DNA of 64,000 nucleotides from Chrysoporthe austroafricana (taxonomy: Eukaryota; Ascomycota; Sordariomycetes; Diaporthales; Cryphonectriaceae). The notes beneath the pieces are model-generated. The model was not told the origin of the DNA. It was given only the letters and a program-made list of their open reading frames with translations, and ran no database searches. The stretch is from the NCBI GenBank assembly GCA_001051155.2, contig JYIP02000007.1, forward strand, positions 436,342-500,341, given 5' to 3'. Position 1 is the first letter of the stretch, and each line of letters opens with the position of its first letter. A program made the position numbers and the translations under genes. Shown here piece by piece: positions 48,830-60,490 of this stretch.

Positions 48830-49964
48830 TAATATTTGATTAATGGAATGCTTCGCAGCTTGTTTTTGTATTAGTCGTTATTCTCTCTAGCATACGTTTA
48901 AGCTTATTGTCGTATATAAATAATTGATAGGCGAAGTCTGTAATATTTTTAGTCCAATGCTTGTCATTTCGCTAACCCGGAGAATACATGCAGCTACGCC
49001 AACAAACTCAACAGAGCGATTATTCACGCATTGGCATGGTATTTCTCCAGGCCTACCAGAGATAAAGTAAACTCCAACTTTTTTGACGTTCGCGAGCTCA
49101 AACACCCATTTAGAGAAAATGTGTCTCCAAGCTGGCCTTGGTGTGGGTGGAAAATGTCACCACTTAGAATATCATTTGGCCTGAACACGATTTATTTTCT
49201 CTAAGAAGTGAGTGCGGAGAGCTTGCGGGAAATGTGTGCTTGTATACGGGAATAGCCATCTATTACAAAGTAGGGACGAGTGGAACCATTTCAGAGAGAG
49301 CCATTACGATGTTGGGACGGGAGAAGAGGCTGCGTGTTGACAGCTGGTGCACTCAAGCACGCATACCCTCTGACAGCAAATTTTGGAGATCTTTCAGAGA
49401 ATGATGCTAAAGTTTATATGGCCCTGACGCCTCTGACGGCAAGATACTCACGCCGCTTCTTAAATGCAATGGAGTCCGAAAAGATACGGATGGATTGTAC
49501 AGTTTCACCGCCTGGATCATCGCTGCTCCAAGCGTGCTATAGGTGTGGATGGTGGTTCTCAAAGAAGTCCCGAATGAACCCTCATCTTTTGAAGGTTGAA
49601 CGTGATAAAGGTTCGAGTGAGTCCCGCGTATGTCAGAGGACAGACACAAGGCCTCAAGCTACAGTGGAGATTTGAAAAAGAGTAAATCGATTTTTTTCTT
49701 TTTGTGGTGCCGTAAGGGGGAAGGGGCGCTTGCTTAGTGCTGCAGGCGAGCCGCGCTCTCACGGCCATCACGAGAAGAAAGCCAATTTCAAGATTTGCGT
49801 CGAGTAAATAACTTTTCCATAAAAGTCCGGAGCCCCATCTCCCTTTGCAAGACGCGGACGGCAATGAAGCTTCACTCGTGGAGCATCTCCGCTGCGGCGG
49901 GTCTTGTGTAGTTGGTATATAAGGCCCAGACTGTGACCCACCACAACCCGGTACAACAGAGCCT
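48830..49964. other. Intergenic stretch between transposon and tRNA
   Basis: Its left part is AT-rich like the other transposon flank. A 131-codon plus-strand frame (49280-49675) has no family resemblance. A T-rich tract lies at about 49690-49700. Confidence 0.4.
49916..49923 (+). promoter_or_regulatory. TATA-like element upstream of tRNA-Gly
   Basis: TATATAAG lies 42 bp before the first base of the tRNA. In filamentous fungi and fission yeast, tRNA genes often depend on an upstream TATA box, so this may help position TFIIIB. Confidence 0.5.
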
Positions 49965-50067
49965 GCATCAGTGGTCCAACGGTCAGGATCCTTGCCTTCC
50001 ACTCCTGTCCCGTGCTCCGGGACGTGGGCGTAAGCAAGGGGCGGGGGTTCGACTCCCTCCTGATGCA
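49965..50067 (+). tRNA. tRNA-Gly (anticodon UCC) with a 31-nt intron
   Basis: The acceptor stem GCATCAG (49965-49971) pairs perfectly with CTGATGC (50060-50066). The D stem is GTCC/GGAT. The anticodon stem is CTTGC (49991-49995) with GCAAG (50034-50038). Anticodon TCC (49998-50000) follows U33. The T arm is GGGGG-TTCGACT-CCCTC (50043-50059). An intron at 50002-50032 lies one base after the anticodon, the canonical position, and contains a perfect GTCCCG/CGGGAC hairpin. The discriminator is A50067. Mature length is 72 nt before CCA. It decodes GGA (and perhaps GGG) glycine codons. Confidence 0.93.
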
Positions 50068-50068
50068 C

Positions 50069-50073
50069 TTTTT
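50069..50073 (+). terminator. Pol III oligo-T terminator
   Basis: Five T residues start two bases after the tRNA, with further T5 and T9 runs at about 50080 and 50087 as backups. Confidence 0.8.
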
Positions 50074-51278
50074 GGCAGTTTTTGGATTTTTTTTTGGCGG
50101 GATTCGAATGCCTCGGCCGCGTCGTGATATCCTTGGGAGCTGCTGTCGTCGTCACTTTTGGTGGTGGTGGTATTGTTGCTGGCGGGTTCCTGCAGGTTGG
50201 GGCCTGTCCAATGCGGGTGGCCGGTCCGGGGAGATTATGTCAGCACAGCCCAGCCGCCCAGCCGCTCAGCCGCCCCGTAGCTCGCAGTCTGGCCTAGGCG
50301 GGAACTACCCAGTACAAGTAACTGGGCACACCTGGGCAAGGACGGCATGCGGCATGCCGGTGCCGTGGGCATGGGGTGGTTCAGGATCCAAATTAATTGC
50401 TCGACGGATTCTCGTACGGTTCCCTGGCCCAGGCCGCTGCAACCCGGTCGGGGCGGAGCTCGCTGCTCGTCATCTTAAATTTTTCCTTTGCCCTTCCCTT
50501 CGCTTGCCCTCCTTCGGCATATACACATTACTCTATCTAACGCGTTCGCTGGTTCCGGGGTTCCGCCCCCCCCCTTGTGGCGGCATATGCGCGTGTGTGT
50601 GCGTGGGCGCGCGCACACCCGCCCGGGGCCGCCCTACGGCAAGGTCGGCACGGCATCACGAGGCGGCAGGTAGGTAATAAGTATGGTAATGTAAAACGCC
50701 CCCGAGGGGGGCTGAGCAGAGCCTAGCGCTGGTCGAAACCCACGTAGTGCCGACGGGGGATGGCTCGGGGGATGGCTCGGGGCGCTGCTCGAGCTCCCAG
50801 GCCTGGAACGTGCCCACCTGCGATAGGAAGCACTGAATTTTGACGAGATGTACAGCTGCATTGACACACAGGAGACAGACAGAGTCAGAGAGCAAATTGG
50901 CACGACTGGCTTAACAAAAGTATCATCAATTCAAAAAAAAAAAAAAAGGAGCGTGAAGGGTATTGAGCAGACAATCCTAAAGACCCGGGACAGAAAAGCC
51001 CTTTGTATGAAAGGGAATGACTAGACACAGACAGACAGACAGACATAGGTCCTCCAACGGAGGACGCAAAACCAACGCCCGCATATCTGATGATTCCCTC
51101 GTTCCATAAAACGCCATCCCCAGAGATCCTCAACTCAACCAGTCTGTGTCTTTTCTGCTTATTTTTGTTCTTGCATAGACGTAACCGTGTGCCCGTTGGA
51201 TTCCTTGCTCATTTCTACTCTTTGTGCCATGCTGGGTATTCCGGAAAGATGCATCACGTATGATGGTACAAGAAATCC
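50074..51278. other. Intergenic stretch after the tRNA
   Basis: GC-rich without a supported gene. It holds an A14 run at about 50934-50947 and a CAGA microsatellite at 51025-51043 (about five units). The right end is the 3' region of the DUF7728-like gene. Confidence 0.45.
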
Positions 51279-52469
51279 TTAAACCCGCTCCTCATACTCC
51301 GCCGGCTCGTCCTCGTAGGAAGGTGGCGGTGGGAGCTCCTCCGTGCCCACAGCCATCAGGGAGGCCTTCTCCTCGGGGAGCGCGGCCTCGTGGTGCGAGG
51401 CCTTGCTGTGGTGGCTGGCGCGGCCGAGGCGGCGGCAGTGGTGCGACGGGAAGAAGCTCTGCCCGCGGACGAACTTGCGCCACAGGCCGACCAGGATGGT
51501 GCCGACGAGCATGCCGAGGATCGAGACGCTGACGCCGGCGACGATGCCGACCAGGACGGGGAGGATGATGTGGGAGGTGAGCTTGCGGACGAGCTGCGCC
51601 CAGCCGCGTTGGCGGCTGTGCGTCATGTGGCCGGCGTGATGACCGTGACCGTGGCGGTGGCCGGCCTTCATGCCCATCATGCCAGCGCAGCCGTGCGTCT
51701 TCATCTTCTCGAGCTGGGCGGCGATGATGGCGCGCCACTTGCACAGGATGGTGGTGCATTCCTTCTGGCCGGGCTTCATCGGGGTCGGGGTCGGGGTCGT
51801 CTCGGAGGCGGTCTTCTCGATCTTGGCGATCAGGAGGTCGTTGCTGGGCGCCTTGATCAGGTGGACGCGGACGTTGGGGAGGCCGTCGACGAACACGGAG
51901 CCGACCTCGATGATCTGGAGGTCCACGACGACCAGCTCCATCTCGTCGGCAGTCTTGATGACCGGCTGGACCTGCAGGCTGAACCCGAGCTGCTGCTGGA
52001 CCGACTTGGGCTTTCCTTCGTGGGGCCGGAACTTGTGGTGGCTCTTCAGCTCCTTGGCCTTGGCCTTGGCCTTGTCCTCGCCAGCCTTGTGGTGCTTGTG
52101 CTTGTTGTGCTGCTTGGGCTTCTCCGCGACCTGGGCGGCAACGAGGACGTTGGTGAAGGGGTCGGAGTTGGGGTACAGCTCAAAGCCGTTGACCATCAGC
52201 CTGCCCGACTCGGTCGTGAAGTCGAGCTCGAGATGGCTGACAAGCTGCTTGTGGTGCGAGCCCTTGTGCTCGCTGTGGCTCTTGCGCTTGAAGACGGGCG
52301 GACATCCTGCACACTCGAGGTTGACGGTCTGGCCTTGGGCGACGGAGAGGCTCTCGAAGGGGATCGACTCGAGGGCGGCGACTTCATGAGTGCCGACCTG
52401 GGGTGGGACGAGGAAGGCGCTGGCAGCAGCCGACAGGCCAGCGACGGCGACGAGGGGGCGGAGCAGCAT
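51279..52469 (-). CDS. DUF7728-like secretory-pathway membrane protein
   Basis: A single exon of 396 residues from the ATG at 52469; a longer frame reaches 52538, but MLLRPLVAVAGLSAAASAF starts a proper signal peptide. Conserved phrases are LECAGCPPVF (CxxC-like pair), SHLELDFTTESGRLMVNGFE and LYPNSDPFTNVL, then VVVDLQIIEVGSVFVDGLPN. A cysteine pair near residue 240 (ECTTILCKW) precedes a His/Lys-rich segment (GHRHGHGHHAGHMTHSRQR), one membrane helix (LPVLVGIVAGVSVSILGMLV) and a cytosolic tail with LPPPPSYEDEP, a PPxY-containing motif. The domain name is from memory. A type I membrane protein of the secretory or vacuolar system is inferred. Its function is unknown. Confidence 0.8.
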   Translation of the reverse strand: MLLRPLVAVAGLSAAASAFLVPPQVGTHEVAALESIPFESLSVAQGQTVNLECAGCPPVFKRKSHSEHKGSHHKQLVSHLELDFTTESGRLMVNGFELYPNSDPFTNVLVAAQVAEKPKQHNKHKHHKAGEDKAKAKAKELKSHHKFRPHEGKPKSVQQQLGFSLQVQPVIKTADEMELVVVDLQIIEVGSVFVDGLPNVRVHLIKAPSNDLLIAKIEKTASETTPTPTPMKPGQKECTTILCKWRAIIAAQLEKMKTHGCAGMMGMKAGHRHGHGHHAGHMTHSRQRGWAQLVRKLTSHIILPVLVGIVAGVSVSILGMLVGTILVGLWRKFVRGQSFFPSHHCRRLGRASHHSKASHHEAALPEEKASLMAVGTEELPPPPSYEDEPAEYEERV

Positions 52470-54479
52470 GTTTCTGGCAGTCCGCGGATGTGCTGGTGGG
52501 TGGTGAGTGTAGGGTGGCGACGCCAAGTCACGAGCCAAGCCCAGTGGGTGATTTGATGCGCTGTGACGTTATCGTCGTTGAATGTGGAGGAAACAAAAGA
52601 GATGCAAGGCAGTGTAAGTTGTTGTTGAGAAGACACGTCGATCTCACAGAAAAGGACGCTGGGGGTAATGAAAGGGAAAGGAAAGAGAAACGGCTTGTGG
52701 TGTGGTAGATTCGGGTGACAATTAAGGTTGAATGAGACTGGAAAAGGCGGCACTGCGGGGGGGCGGCAACGGCAAGGCAGCACTTGACGGCTGCCAAGGC
52801 CTAGAGCGCGCAGGCCTCTATTTCACCGTGATTCCACGGGTGGCTCCCAGCACGTCCAGGTGCCAGGGCAGTGGCAGCCAGGCTCTCCGCAGGCCCTCCA
52901 GTGGCCCTCCAGGTGGCCACCCGGTGCCCGCTGAGTGGAGACCAGTCGCCCCCTCTGGCGGCCTATGTGCAGGGACCGGGTGTTTCGAAGCAGAGACAGC
53001 CAACCAAAAAAGGACATGGCGTCACCCCATATCCCAGTCCTCGCTCGTCATTGCTGCCTCAGGAAGCAGGCATGCCCTCTCCCTCATCTCACTTTCAGCC
53101 CTGAGGACAGGACCCTGGTTCCATCCGGACATTGCATGTGAGGTTGTACCCAGCGCGCTTGGCCGCTTCAGCCGTTGCCTCAAGATCAACAGAGTCCCCC
53201 AGCATGTGAATTCCAGACACGATCCGATCTCTTTTCTACCAGGAACGATCCAAGTCGGCGGAGCCACATCATCCTCATTCCCGCAGAGGCCCAACGGGCC
53301 GCCAAAAAAAGAACAAGGCCTTCCCAGATTATGATAGCCGTCAGCTCGAGGGCTGGCTGTTAAGGCGGGCCATGACATCCGAGTTATCCGGGGCCGTCCT
53401 CCGTCACCCAGACACTCGTCCCCCAATCCGGCCATCCGGGCCCTGCGTGAGATGGCGCCTCTCCGCTTGGCACCGCCTGACCGCATGATCAGAGCGCCGA
53501 TATACCTAGGCACGTGTCAGGTAGCCTGGCTGTCTGGGCATCTTACTGTGTAGCTCCGACGGGGTCTGCCAGTGACTGCACCGCAGCACAGCTGTCTTCA
53601 TGAGAAGTCTCAATGCGCCAACTCACCGCGCCGCCTCCTGTCCCGGTCGACCCCGGCAGTGCGCGCCGATTCTAACCAGCTTATATCTACGTCCGTACAG
53701 TCCGCGACAGTCCCACGGAAGCGTGCTCGGCCTCGCGTCCTGACCCTCGTGGGTCATCGTGATGCATGGACACGGTGCTTGGGTAGACGTGTCAGCCTTG
53801 ACCCTGCACCTACCTAACTCTAAACTAGATGCCGAAACAAGGTCCTCATGCTCCAGGCTCTTCAACAGCAAGTCTTCGCTGTCGACAGCCTGAGTTCTTG
53901 TCAGTCCGAATCGGTGAAATGGGTTTCCAGATCAAGTAGATGACAGTCCGAGCGCTACCCTCCGCGGGAGTTGCTGACGGACCCGGCCCTATTTGAGGAT
54001 TGTGGCCCGACCCGGGCCGCTTATGGAGAAGACGGCCGACCGCGCACGACCTTGAAACTCGTATCCTATTATTGGCCGTGCTCACGATTGCCAATATTGG
54101 TCACGGACGCGGAGCTTGCATCTGGTGATTGCAATACCATCATCTCTTATGATTCTGTCAATGTTCAACGCTAAAAAGTCCTGGTTGCTTTCTCCTGCCA
54201 TCGTGTCTCCCACCTCGCCAATAGTCGGGATCCTTAACAGCGGCGGATGTGCTAGCTATCTGTCTCGTAGTCCCGGGTGCGTCGCCAGCGCCTTCAACTT
54301 TGCATCTCTGTAACAACTCTCCTCCCGGTCTGGTGCCCATCTCCGGTGCCGCAATGCTCTCCCGAGGCCGTTGGTGTTATGTGTGCAAGATGAGCCCTTC
54401 CACTACTCTTTGAGCCCCTGGTCTCTTGTTCCTAGTCCCTGATCTGTACGGCCAGAGGAAACAAGCGTCCCAAAGCCAC
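52470..54479. other. Intergenic stretch
   Basis: It contains the DUF7728-like gene's promoter (52470-52800, CT-rich on the minus strand). Long frames in the GC-rich part (52732-53513) show no family and overlap on both strands. No gene is supported. Confidence 0.45.
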
Positions 54480-55691
54480 TCAAACGAGGCGGTCACATAT
54501 GCGCTTGAATAAGCTGAACGCGAGACCCGGGACCGTCTCGATGAGCTCCTCCATACCGTCGCACTTAACGAGGTCCTCTACAATGCAGGCCATGTACAGA
54601 GAGAGCATGTCGCGGATCGGGTCGTTCACCGTCGTGTTGTCAAAAACATACATGGCGAGTTCGATGACGTCCTGCAGGCGGCTCGGGTACAGGGTGAAGA
54701 CCTTGAGGGTCGCGTGCAGCCGGTGGATGGCCAGCTGCCTCAGCTGGGGAATGTCGTACTTGTCACCGATGATGTACAGCTTCGCGTGGCAGAGGAAGAC
54801 CACGGTGTAGTCCTCGCAGCTCTTGGTATTCTTGCGGGCGGTGAAGGCCGTCGTGGGGCTGGGGTAGGCCGTTCCATCCTCGTCCATGAACTTCTTGCTC
54901 AAGCCATCCTTCGGAGTTCTGGCCTCGGCGGCAGGCATGGCGGAGCAGGTCCTACACTTGTCGGGAAAGGCCTTTGCACAGGTCCCGCACCTTCTGCGAA
55001 TAAAGGGCTTGGAGCATATGGTGCAGATTTGTGAGTAGTCAAGATAACCGAAGTCTCCTGGACCGCAGGACGGACAATGCCCACGACTATTCGCGCAATC
55101 AAAACATTCGGGTCTCAAGTAATAATAGTCGCAGATTCTGCATCCAAAGGTTTTGAAATTGGATCGGCACAGTCGGCAAAATGTTGAGTAGTTGCAGATG
55201 CTCACGCCTGTGTGCTTCGGACACCATGTGGACAACTCTGTCATGAGCCTCGACGCTGGATCTGCGGCTAACAGCCCAGCCATAGCAGTCTCAGGCGGGT
55301 TTCTCCCGCCTAACGCCGCAGGAGCTGCACCGGAGCTGGCTGCCGTACCGACATTCGGACGATCCGGGACGATGTCCGGCTCAGCAACGTCGTAGGTCTT
55401 GGTGTACACCCACTGCATGAACCGGATGAAGGTCTTCTCGTCAACATCCGGCCACTCAACGCGGCCCTCGTGGGCCTCCTTCATCGGACCATTGAGCAGG
55501 ACGCTGAGCGGTCTGGACAGCGTGGTGAGGGCGGATCCGTAGATGCTGAACTCCTGCCTCTGCTCGCCGATGACGAAAGTGAAGATCCTGGACTGCAGGA
55601 TGCTAGCATGCCAGCATGGTTAGCCACAGTCCTGTAGTGTGTGGGGCTAGGACACGTCATGGTGAACACACTCGTTCCAGTCGGAGGTCAT
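54480..55691 (-). CDS. BTB/POZ-domain protein with cysteine-rich insert
   Basis: Exons in transcript order are 55691-55672 (20 nt) and 55587-54480, giving 375 residues. The 84-nt intron is GTGTGT...TCCAG and joins MTSDWNE to IFTFVIGEQRQEFSIYG. The BTB core continues with ALTTLSRPLSVLLNGPMKEA and EWPDVDEKTFIRFMQWVYT. A middle segment (about 165-255) contains some 19 cysteines in CxxC pairs (FCRLCRSNFKTFGCRICDYY, CFDCANSRGHCPSCG, ICTICSKPF, CGTCAKAFPDKCRTC), likely zinc-binding. The BTB-associated helices resume with FLCHAKLYIIGDKYDIPQLR. Fungal BTB proteins of this type are numerous. Adaptor use for a cullin ligase is possible but unproven. Confidence 0.8.
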
Positions 55692-57282
55692 CCTGGGCGT
55701 CTTCGTGGTGCAAATCTTTCACAGCTTGCTGGTTGTGCGAGGAGACGGCTGCCTTGGTGGTTTCGGTTGGAGGTCTGGAGACCTTGAACCACCGTACTAG
55801 GGAAAGTGAGAACCTTTCAGTTTGCTAAAAGAAAACCGCCAAAAATGATACTATACTCTATGTGTAAGGCCGAAGCCGTCAAAGTTGGTTGTGCTTCGAG
55901 ATGTCTCGGCAGGTGCCAAAAAAGTTGAGAGACGAAAAATGAGATATTCTTACAGTAATTCGGTAGGCAGTAGCTGGGAAGGCTGAGCAGTTTGACTTCT
56001 CTACCCTCCAGAAAGTATAGTGCGTGGGAGAAAGCCACAGCTGGCATTGGAAGGAACGTATTGCATCTATGTGCCCTGCGCCTTCTTCTTCCCGCTCAAC
56101 AAAGCTGCGGCGACTTACCGCAGCATATTGTTGGAGAGGGTAAAGAGGGCAAGAAGCAAGATATATGAGAGATTATCATGCCTCTACGACATCCTCATCA
56201 CGCTTTCGGAATTCTGCTGCTCTCTCCTTGCAGACTGTCAATATGTTGTCTTGTGCAGGCAAGATCTATCTACCAAGTCTTGTATATACACTCAACCGTG
56301 GGGGATTTCACTTGGAGACAAAGCTCATCCACCTGGAAACCCTGTACCATAAGTGATTTCCAACTCCATCTCGTACTTTATTCCAACTCATTTCTCCAGA
56401 GTCACTGTGAGAGGCTTGCTGAGATGGCACAGCAACAGGATAACTAACAATAGAAATATTGACTTGGGTATAGGATGGTCAATGCCATTTTTGTACTCAT
56501 GGTCCTTATTATGCCCGCTAGGCGACTCCAAGGCTACGAAGAGCGCACATCAAGCCCATCAGCGACACAAATCATCTATCAGAACGCCTTGAAATGAAGC
56601 TGCAAGTATACATCAGGATCCAAATTCTGCGCGTCATGTCACGTCGTTCTTGTCATGCCTCAATTGAGAATTTTGAGCCGTATCGAGCTATTCCGTCTTC
56701 TGTGGTTGCCCAATTTGGCATTGTGTTGCCAAGCAGCATTCAAGGCCCGTCTGGCATATAGCGGTTATCAGTACTGAGGCATCTCATCGCGATCTCCTGA
56801 AGGTACTTCCTTATAATAAAAGAAGAAGGAAAAAAAAAATAAAAGGAAAATCATGCATGTTGAATTAACTGAGACCTGGTCTCAGCCGAACATGGTACTA
56901 GATTCAATAATGAAAGTCCATTCAAACGTCCAGTGGTCTGGCAGCCCAGGTTCAGTTCTTGAAATGTTGTGATATGACCAGGAAAATTTGTTTTAAGGCT
57001 ATATGTGCGCCTAGGGATATAGCGAGGAGAAGACTGTCTGAACATCGACATAGAAATACCTAGGCTTCAGTAATCGTCACAGACAGTTTGCAATAGGGCT
57101 GGCTGATGGACACCAGCTTTGTTTTTACAACCAGAAAGTCCGGAAGTTGCCATTTCGTCCAATCACATACTGAAAGTACTTCACACAATACCCGCTTGAA
57201 ATGCAGCTGCACAACCTGAATAGTTGCTCTTCCCGGTATATCATCACACCTATATGCCATAGATACATGACCGTCATTTGTA
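55692..57282. other. Intergenic stretch
   Basis: No supported gene. An A/G-rich tract lies at about 56815-56850. Short plus-strand frames around 56020-56592 have no family resemblance. Confidence 0.45.
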
Positions 57283-59154
57283 TTAACCCTGAGGAGTCGG
57301 TGATCTCGAATAGGCCCGTCTAGATAAGCCCACTGAAAAGTTTCATGTCAGCGATAATAATGCAGAAAAGGGGGAGGCAGACTATGCAACTAAGCTCCAA
57401 ATTTTGGGCTGACGTAGCAACAAATAGATGAGGTGGCCTGGTGATGGAATATAAGAGCGGAGTTCTTACTGTCAGCCCAAATCTTATGAATTTCGTCATC
57501 ATCGGAACTTCCCACAACGCGAACTTCTCCAGACAGCTCTTTAGAACGGATCGGCTCCTGCCCAGCTCCTGCACCACCCGCCGCAGCCTGGATGGCGCGA
57601 AACTCCCGGCCTTCTTCCGAGTCGGCCGCGACAATCCTACCGGATGCCAGCTCCACGAGGTCGATGCTCCTAGCGGTATCCGGTTCCGGCCGGGCGGTCG
57701 ATTTGTCCGCGGCCCGCCCAGAGTCGCCCTGTCTGGAGTCGCCGTGTGAAGAGGCCGCAGAGCCATGCCATAGGATCCGTATCACCGGAATGGTCTGGGC
57801 GATGATGAACGCTGCTGCCTCTGCTTGGAGGAAGCACAGGAAGGTGATGACACCGTCTGCCGGCTTCGGGTCAGTGCATACACATGCTCCGTCAAAGATG
57901 GGATTTTTCATGTGCAGCTGAGTGTGATTACGTACATGTGAAATCCGACTCTCCGAACTCGTATAGTGGCACCAGAGATAGTATCGTAATCCTAGAGGGT
58001 TTCCCGTCAGCGCCCGTATTCCTGCGGGCCGATCTATAGAGGCTTCGAGAGAGAGGTATATTATCCACTGACTTGACAATGCTGATGGGGATAGAGATGC
58101 CGACAAGGCTCATGGTGGCAGCGACGCCCCATTTCTCCTTCTCGGGTATGAACCGGACCTGCTTGATCATCCGCCATGGCAGCATTGTCATTATGACATC
58201 GACGACGAAGAGGAATGCCAGGTTGCCGAGAACGATGTATGCCTGAGTCGTCGCTGGGATACATGTCGACTTCATGGATGGATACTCGATGGCGTCACAG
58301 ACGTCTATCCAGGTCTGGATGATCACTGTGCCATTTACAGTCAACTACGAGCTTCGTGTGACGTATATCTACAATACAGTGTGCCACGTATGCATCGGGA
58401 CTAGTGCTAGGACTCGACTGTAACTCGTGGATCGAAAAATAAATGACCATGAGTTTGCAAGGAACTCAAAAGGATAAATAACACCCAGCATTTTAGCAGG
58501 AGCTGGGACTTACTAATCGCAGCGTAGGTATTCATAGCAATGATGATACCCCATAAAACGAGACGAATCCATCCAGCAGTGAGTCTGAGGAGCGTGGTGG
58601 CGAAAGCCGTCTTGCTGATTGCAACGGCTGCGTACATGAAGCTGAGGCCGGAAAGATGTACCGTGATACCTGCCGGATGTAAATGCAGGACATTATAGTG
58701 ATAGTAGATGGGCGCCGCAGCGCAGAGACCGTGGGACACAAGTAGGCAAACCCATGCGGCGATGACTTCAAGACACCGCCGTCAATACTCGGCTTCACAA
58801 GTTTGACGTTCCACTATCTTGTGGGAAACGTTGGGGAAGGATTTCTCACGAATGTAGTCGTCCCACCACAAGCCCTTGTACTTTGTCGATCTGGCCCACA
58901 GCCGAGTGAAGAGGAAGACGGTCGTGATCGATGCTGAGGCTGAGTAGACCGATTTGGCCAACTCACGGTAGTCAGCCCGGTACATGAACGACGGTGGTGC
59001 CATCTTCACTAAATCTTCTGGAAGAAGCAAAATACCGCAAGTAGAGGGGGAAAGAAAAAGTGGTGCAAAGCCTACCTATTCTGGGGAGACGTTGGGTGAT
59101 ATATGCGTAAGGAGCTGCAGGGTTGGCACTCCTCGGGCCCACAATTCCTGCCAT
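57283..59154 (-). CDS. Rhodopsin-domain (SAT5/PTH11-like) integral membrane protein, seven exons
   Basis: Exons in transcript order are 59154-59076, 59017-58850, 58765-58514, 58325-58073, 57991-57936, 57856-57470 and 57332-57283, giving 414 residues. All junctions keep the frame. Seven hydrophobic helices are seen, with family phrases SVYSASASITTVFLFTRLWA, KGLWWDDYI, the extracellular cysteine WIDVCDAIEY...STCIPA, FLFVVDVIMTMLPWRMI, EKEKWGVAATMSLVG and AAAFIIAQTIPVIRIL. The C-terminal tail is hydrophilic. Such proteins are abundant in filamentous fungi; some are pathogenicity-related receptors (PTH11), most are unassigned. The last intron has a textbook branch site (CGCTGAC) and TTTTCAG acceptor; without it a 21-residue alternative tail would be read. 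MAPPSF in exon 2 is an alternative start. Confidence 0.82.
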
Positions 59155-59803
59155 GCTGGGATTAAGTGCGATGCAGTGTTATCGAAGCGAAGGTGCCAGT
59201 GGTTGAATCCGGTAATTCGGTAACGAAACGGGGTGGCTCACGGCAAAGATATTCAGTACCTACTATGTAGTGTCGGCCCGAGGCCCGGGACGGAGATCAC
59301 TCACGCGAAATGAAGGAGGGGGATGAACATCACATGCTTTCTTGTCGAAAATTGTGCTACGATCGGCCTCATGTTTATTGTCGAAACTACGATAGGGGGG
59401 AATTTGCTGAATGGTGATGTATGTATATATGTGTACAATATATGTACGTATGTATACGTCCTTGACGCCGGTTTGAAATCTCCGGGTCACTATCTGGGCA
59501 TACTTTATGTCTTCTAGGATCGGTAAGATCCAATAGCAATCAGGCCGGAAGGGGCCTCCAAACGGCTTACGATGCACATCTTCCCCAACATTGATACAAG
59601 AACGGCGATCCGTCGCTAATCGAAGATTACAATGTAACAGTACTGAGATTAGTGTAAAAATGCAGTATGTGATATATGCGGATTTGACCGTAATTACTTC
59701 CTAAATTTTATCTATCGAATGTCTTCGAGAAGACAAAAGAGCCCGGTCTCGCATTCAAAGGGGACACATTCTGTCCAGAGGCTACTGTAATGCGGAGTCA
59801 GCG
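59155..59803. other. Intergenic stretch
   Basis: Contains the promoter of the rhodopsin-domain gene and an alternating TATG/TACG-rich patch at 59418-59458. No gene is seen. Confidence 0.45.
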
Positions 59804-60169
59804 TTGGTGACATCTGACCTGCTGACAGTCTCTAACGCAGGTCAGACGACGATCTGTGGACGGTTTTGTAACCAACCGTACCATTTCACTTTCTCCCATG
59901 TAACCCTCCAACCCACTCTCAGAATGCTGTTGGTCTCGCATTCTAGCGTGGTAATATTCGATGCCAACAATCTAGGTCTAGGTGGTCCCGCGTCGTTGGA
60001 TCAAGTCCTCTGGCCCAAGTTGGAGGTGCTGGAGTTAACCGGTGGCCGCGTCTTGGAAACGTCAATGGTATCGTTTATTCGGCGCCATACGTCTCTGTCA
60101 GTCCTGCGCGTGCGAGGCACTGTGATAATGGGCGGCTCGTGGGCGTCCGTTATAAAGGGTCCCGGCTGA
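59804..60169 (+). pseudogene. Remnant of a leucine-rich (F-box/LRR-like) gene
   Basis: An open frame of 121 codons without a good ATG shows leucine-rich-repeat spacing: LRMLLVSHSSVVIFDANN, LWPKLEVLELTGGRVLETSM and VSFIRRHTSLSVLRVRG. The last two phrases are like those in fungal F-box/LRR-type proteins of unknown role. No F-box, start or continuation can be found around it, so I take it as a truncated remnant. It could also be an unrelated chance frame. Confidence 0.33.
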
Positions 60170-60490
60170 GACCAGCGGCCGCGGTCGTGGCCGCCGGGAC
60201 TATAGCTGTACGTACATCCCGTTTCTCGGAAGCCTCTTCTTCGCAGCTAGAATGGATCTTATAGTGCGTATATCCCATTCTAGGGGAAACTGCGTCCTCA
60301 TCCCAGGTTCCTGGACTACCATCCGGATATTAAGTACCTGGTATCGAGCGCTTCTCATGGCCATCCCCTCTCAACCTCAATTGCCTTTCTTATATTAAAC
60401 CACTAGATTATCTATTCATCTATCTTCTCGCGTCTCTTCGTCTGACAGCCTTACTACCTCCTTACATCCCAACCACCCAAAATTTGTAGC
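60170..60490. promoter_or_regulatory. Upstream region of the minisatellite gene
   Basis: CT-rich DNA with a CA-rich end just before the ATG at 60491 looks like a fungal promoter and leader, suggesting that the following broken frame descends from an expressed gene. Confidence 0.4.

Noticed and set aside
51390..52556. 388-codon plus-strand frame rich in Asp, Val and Leu
   Set aside because: Antisense of the DUF7728-like gene; the low-complexity composition mirrors its codon use.
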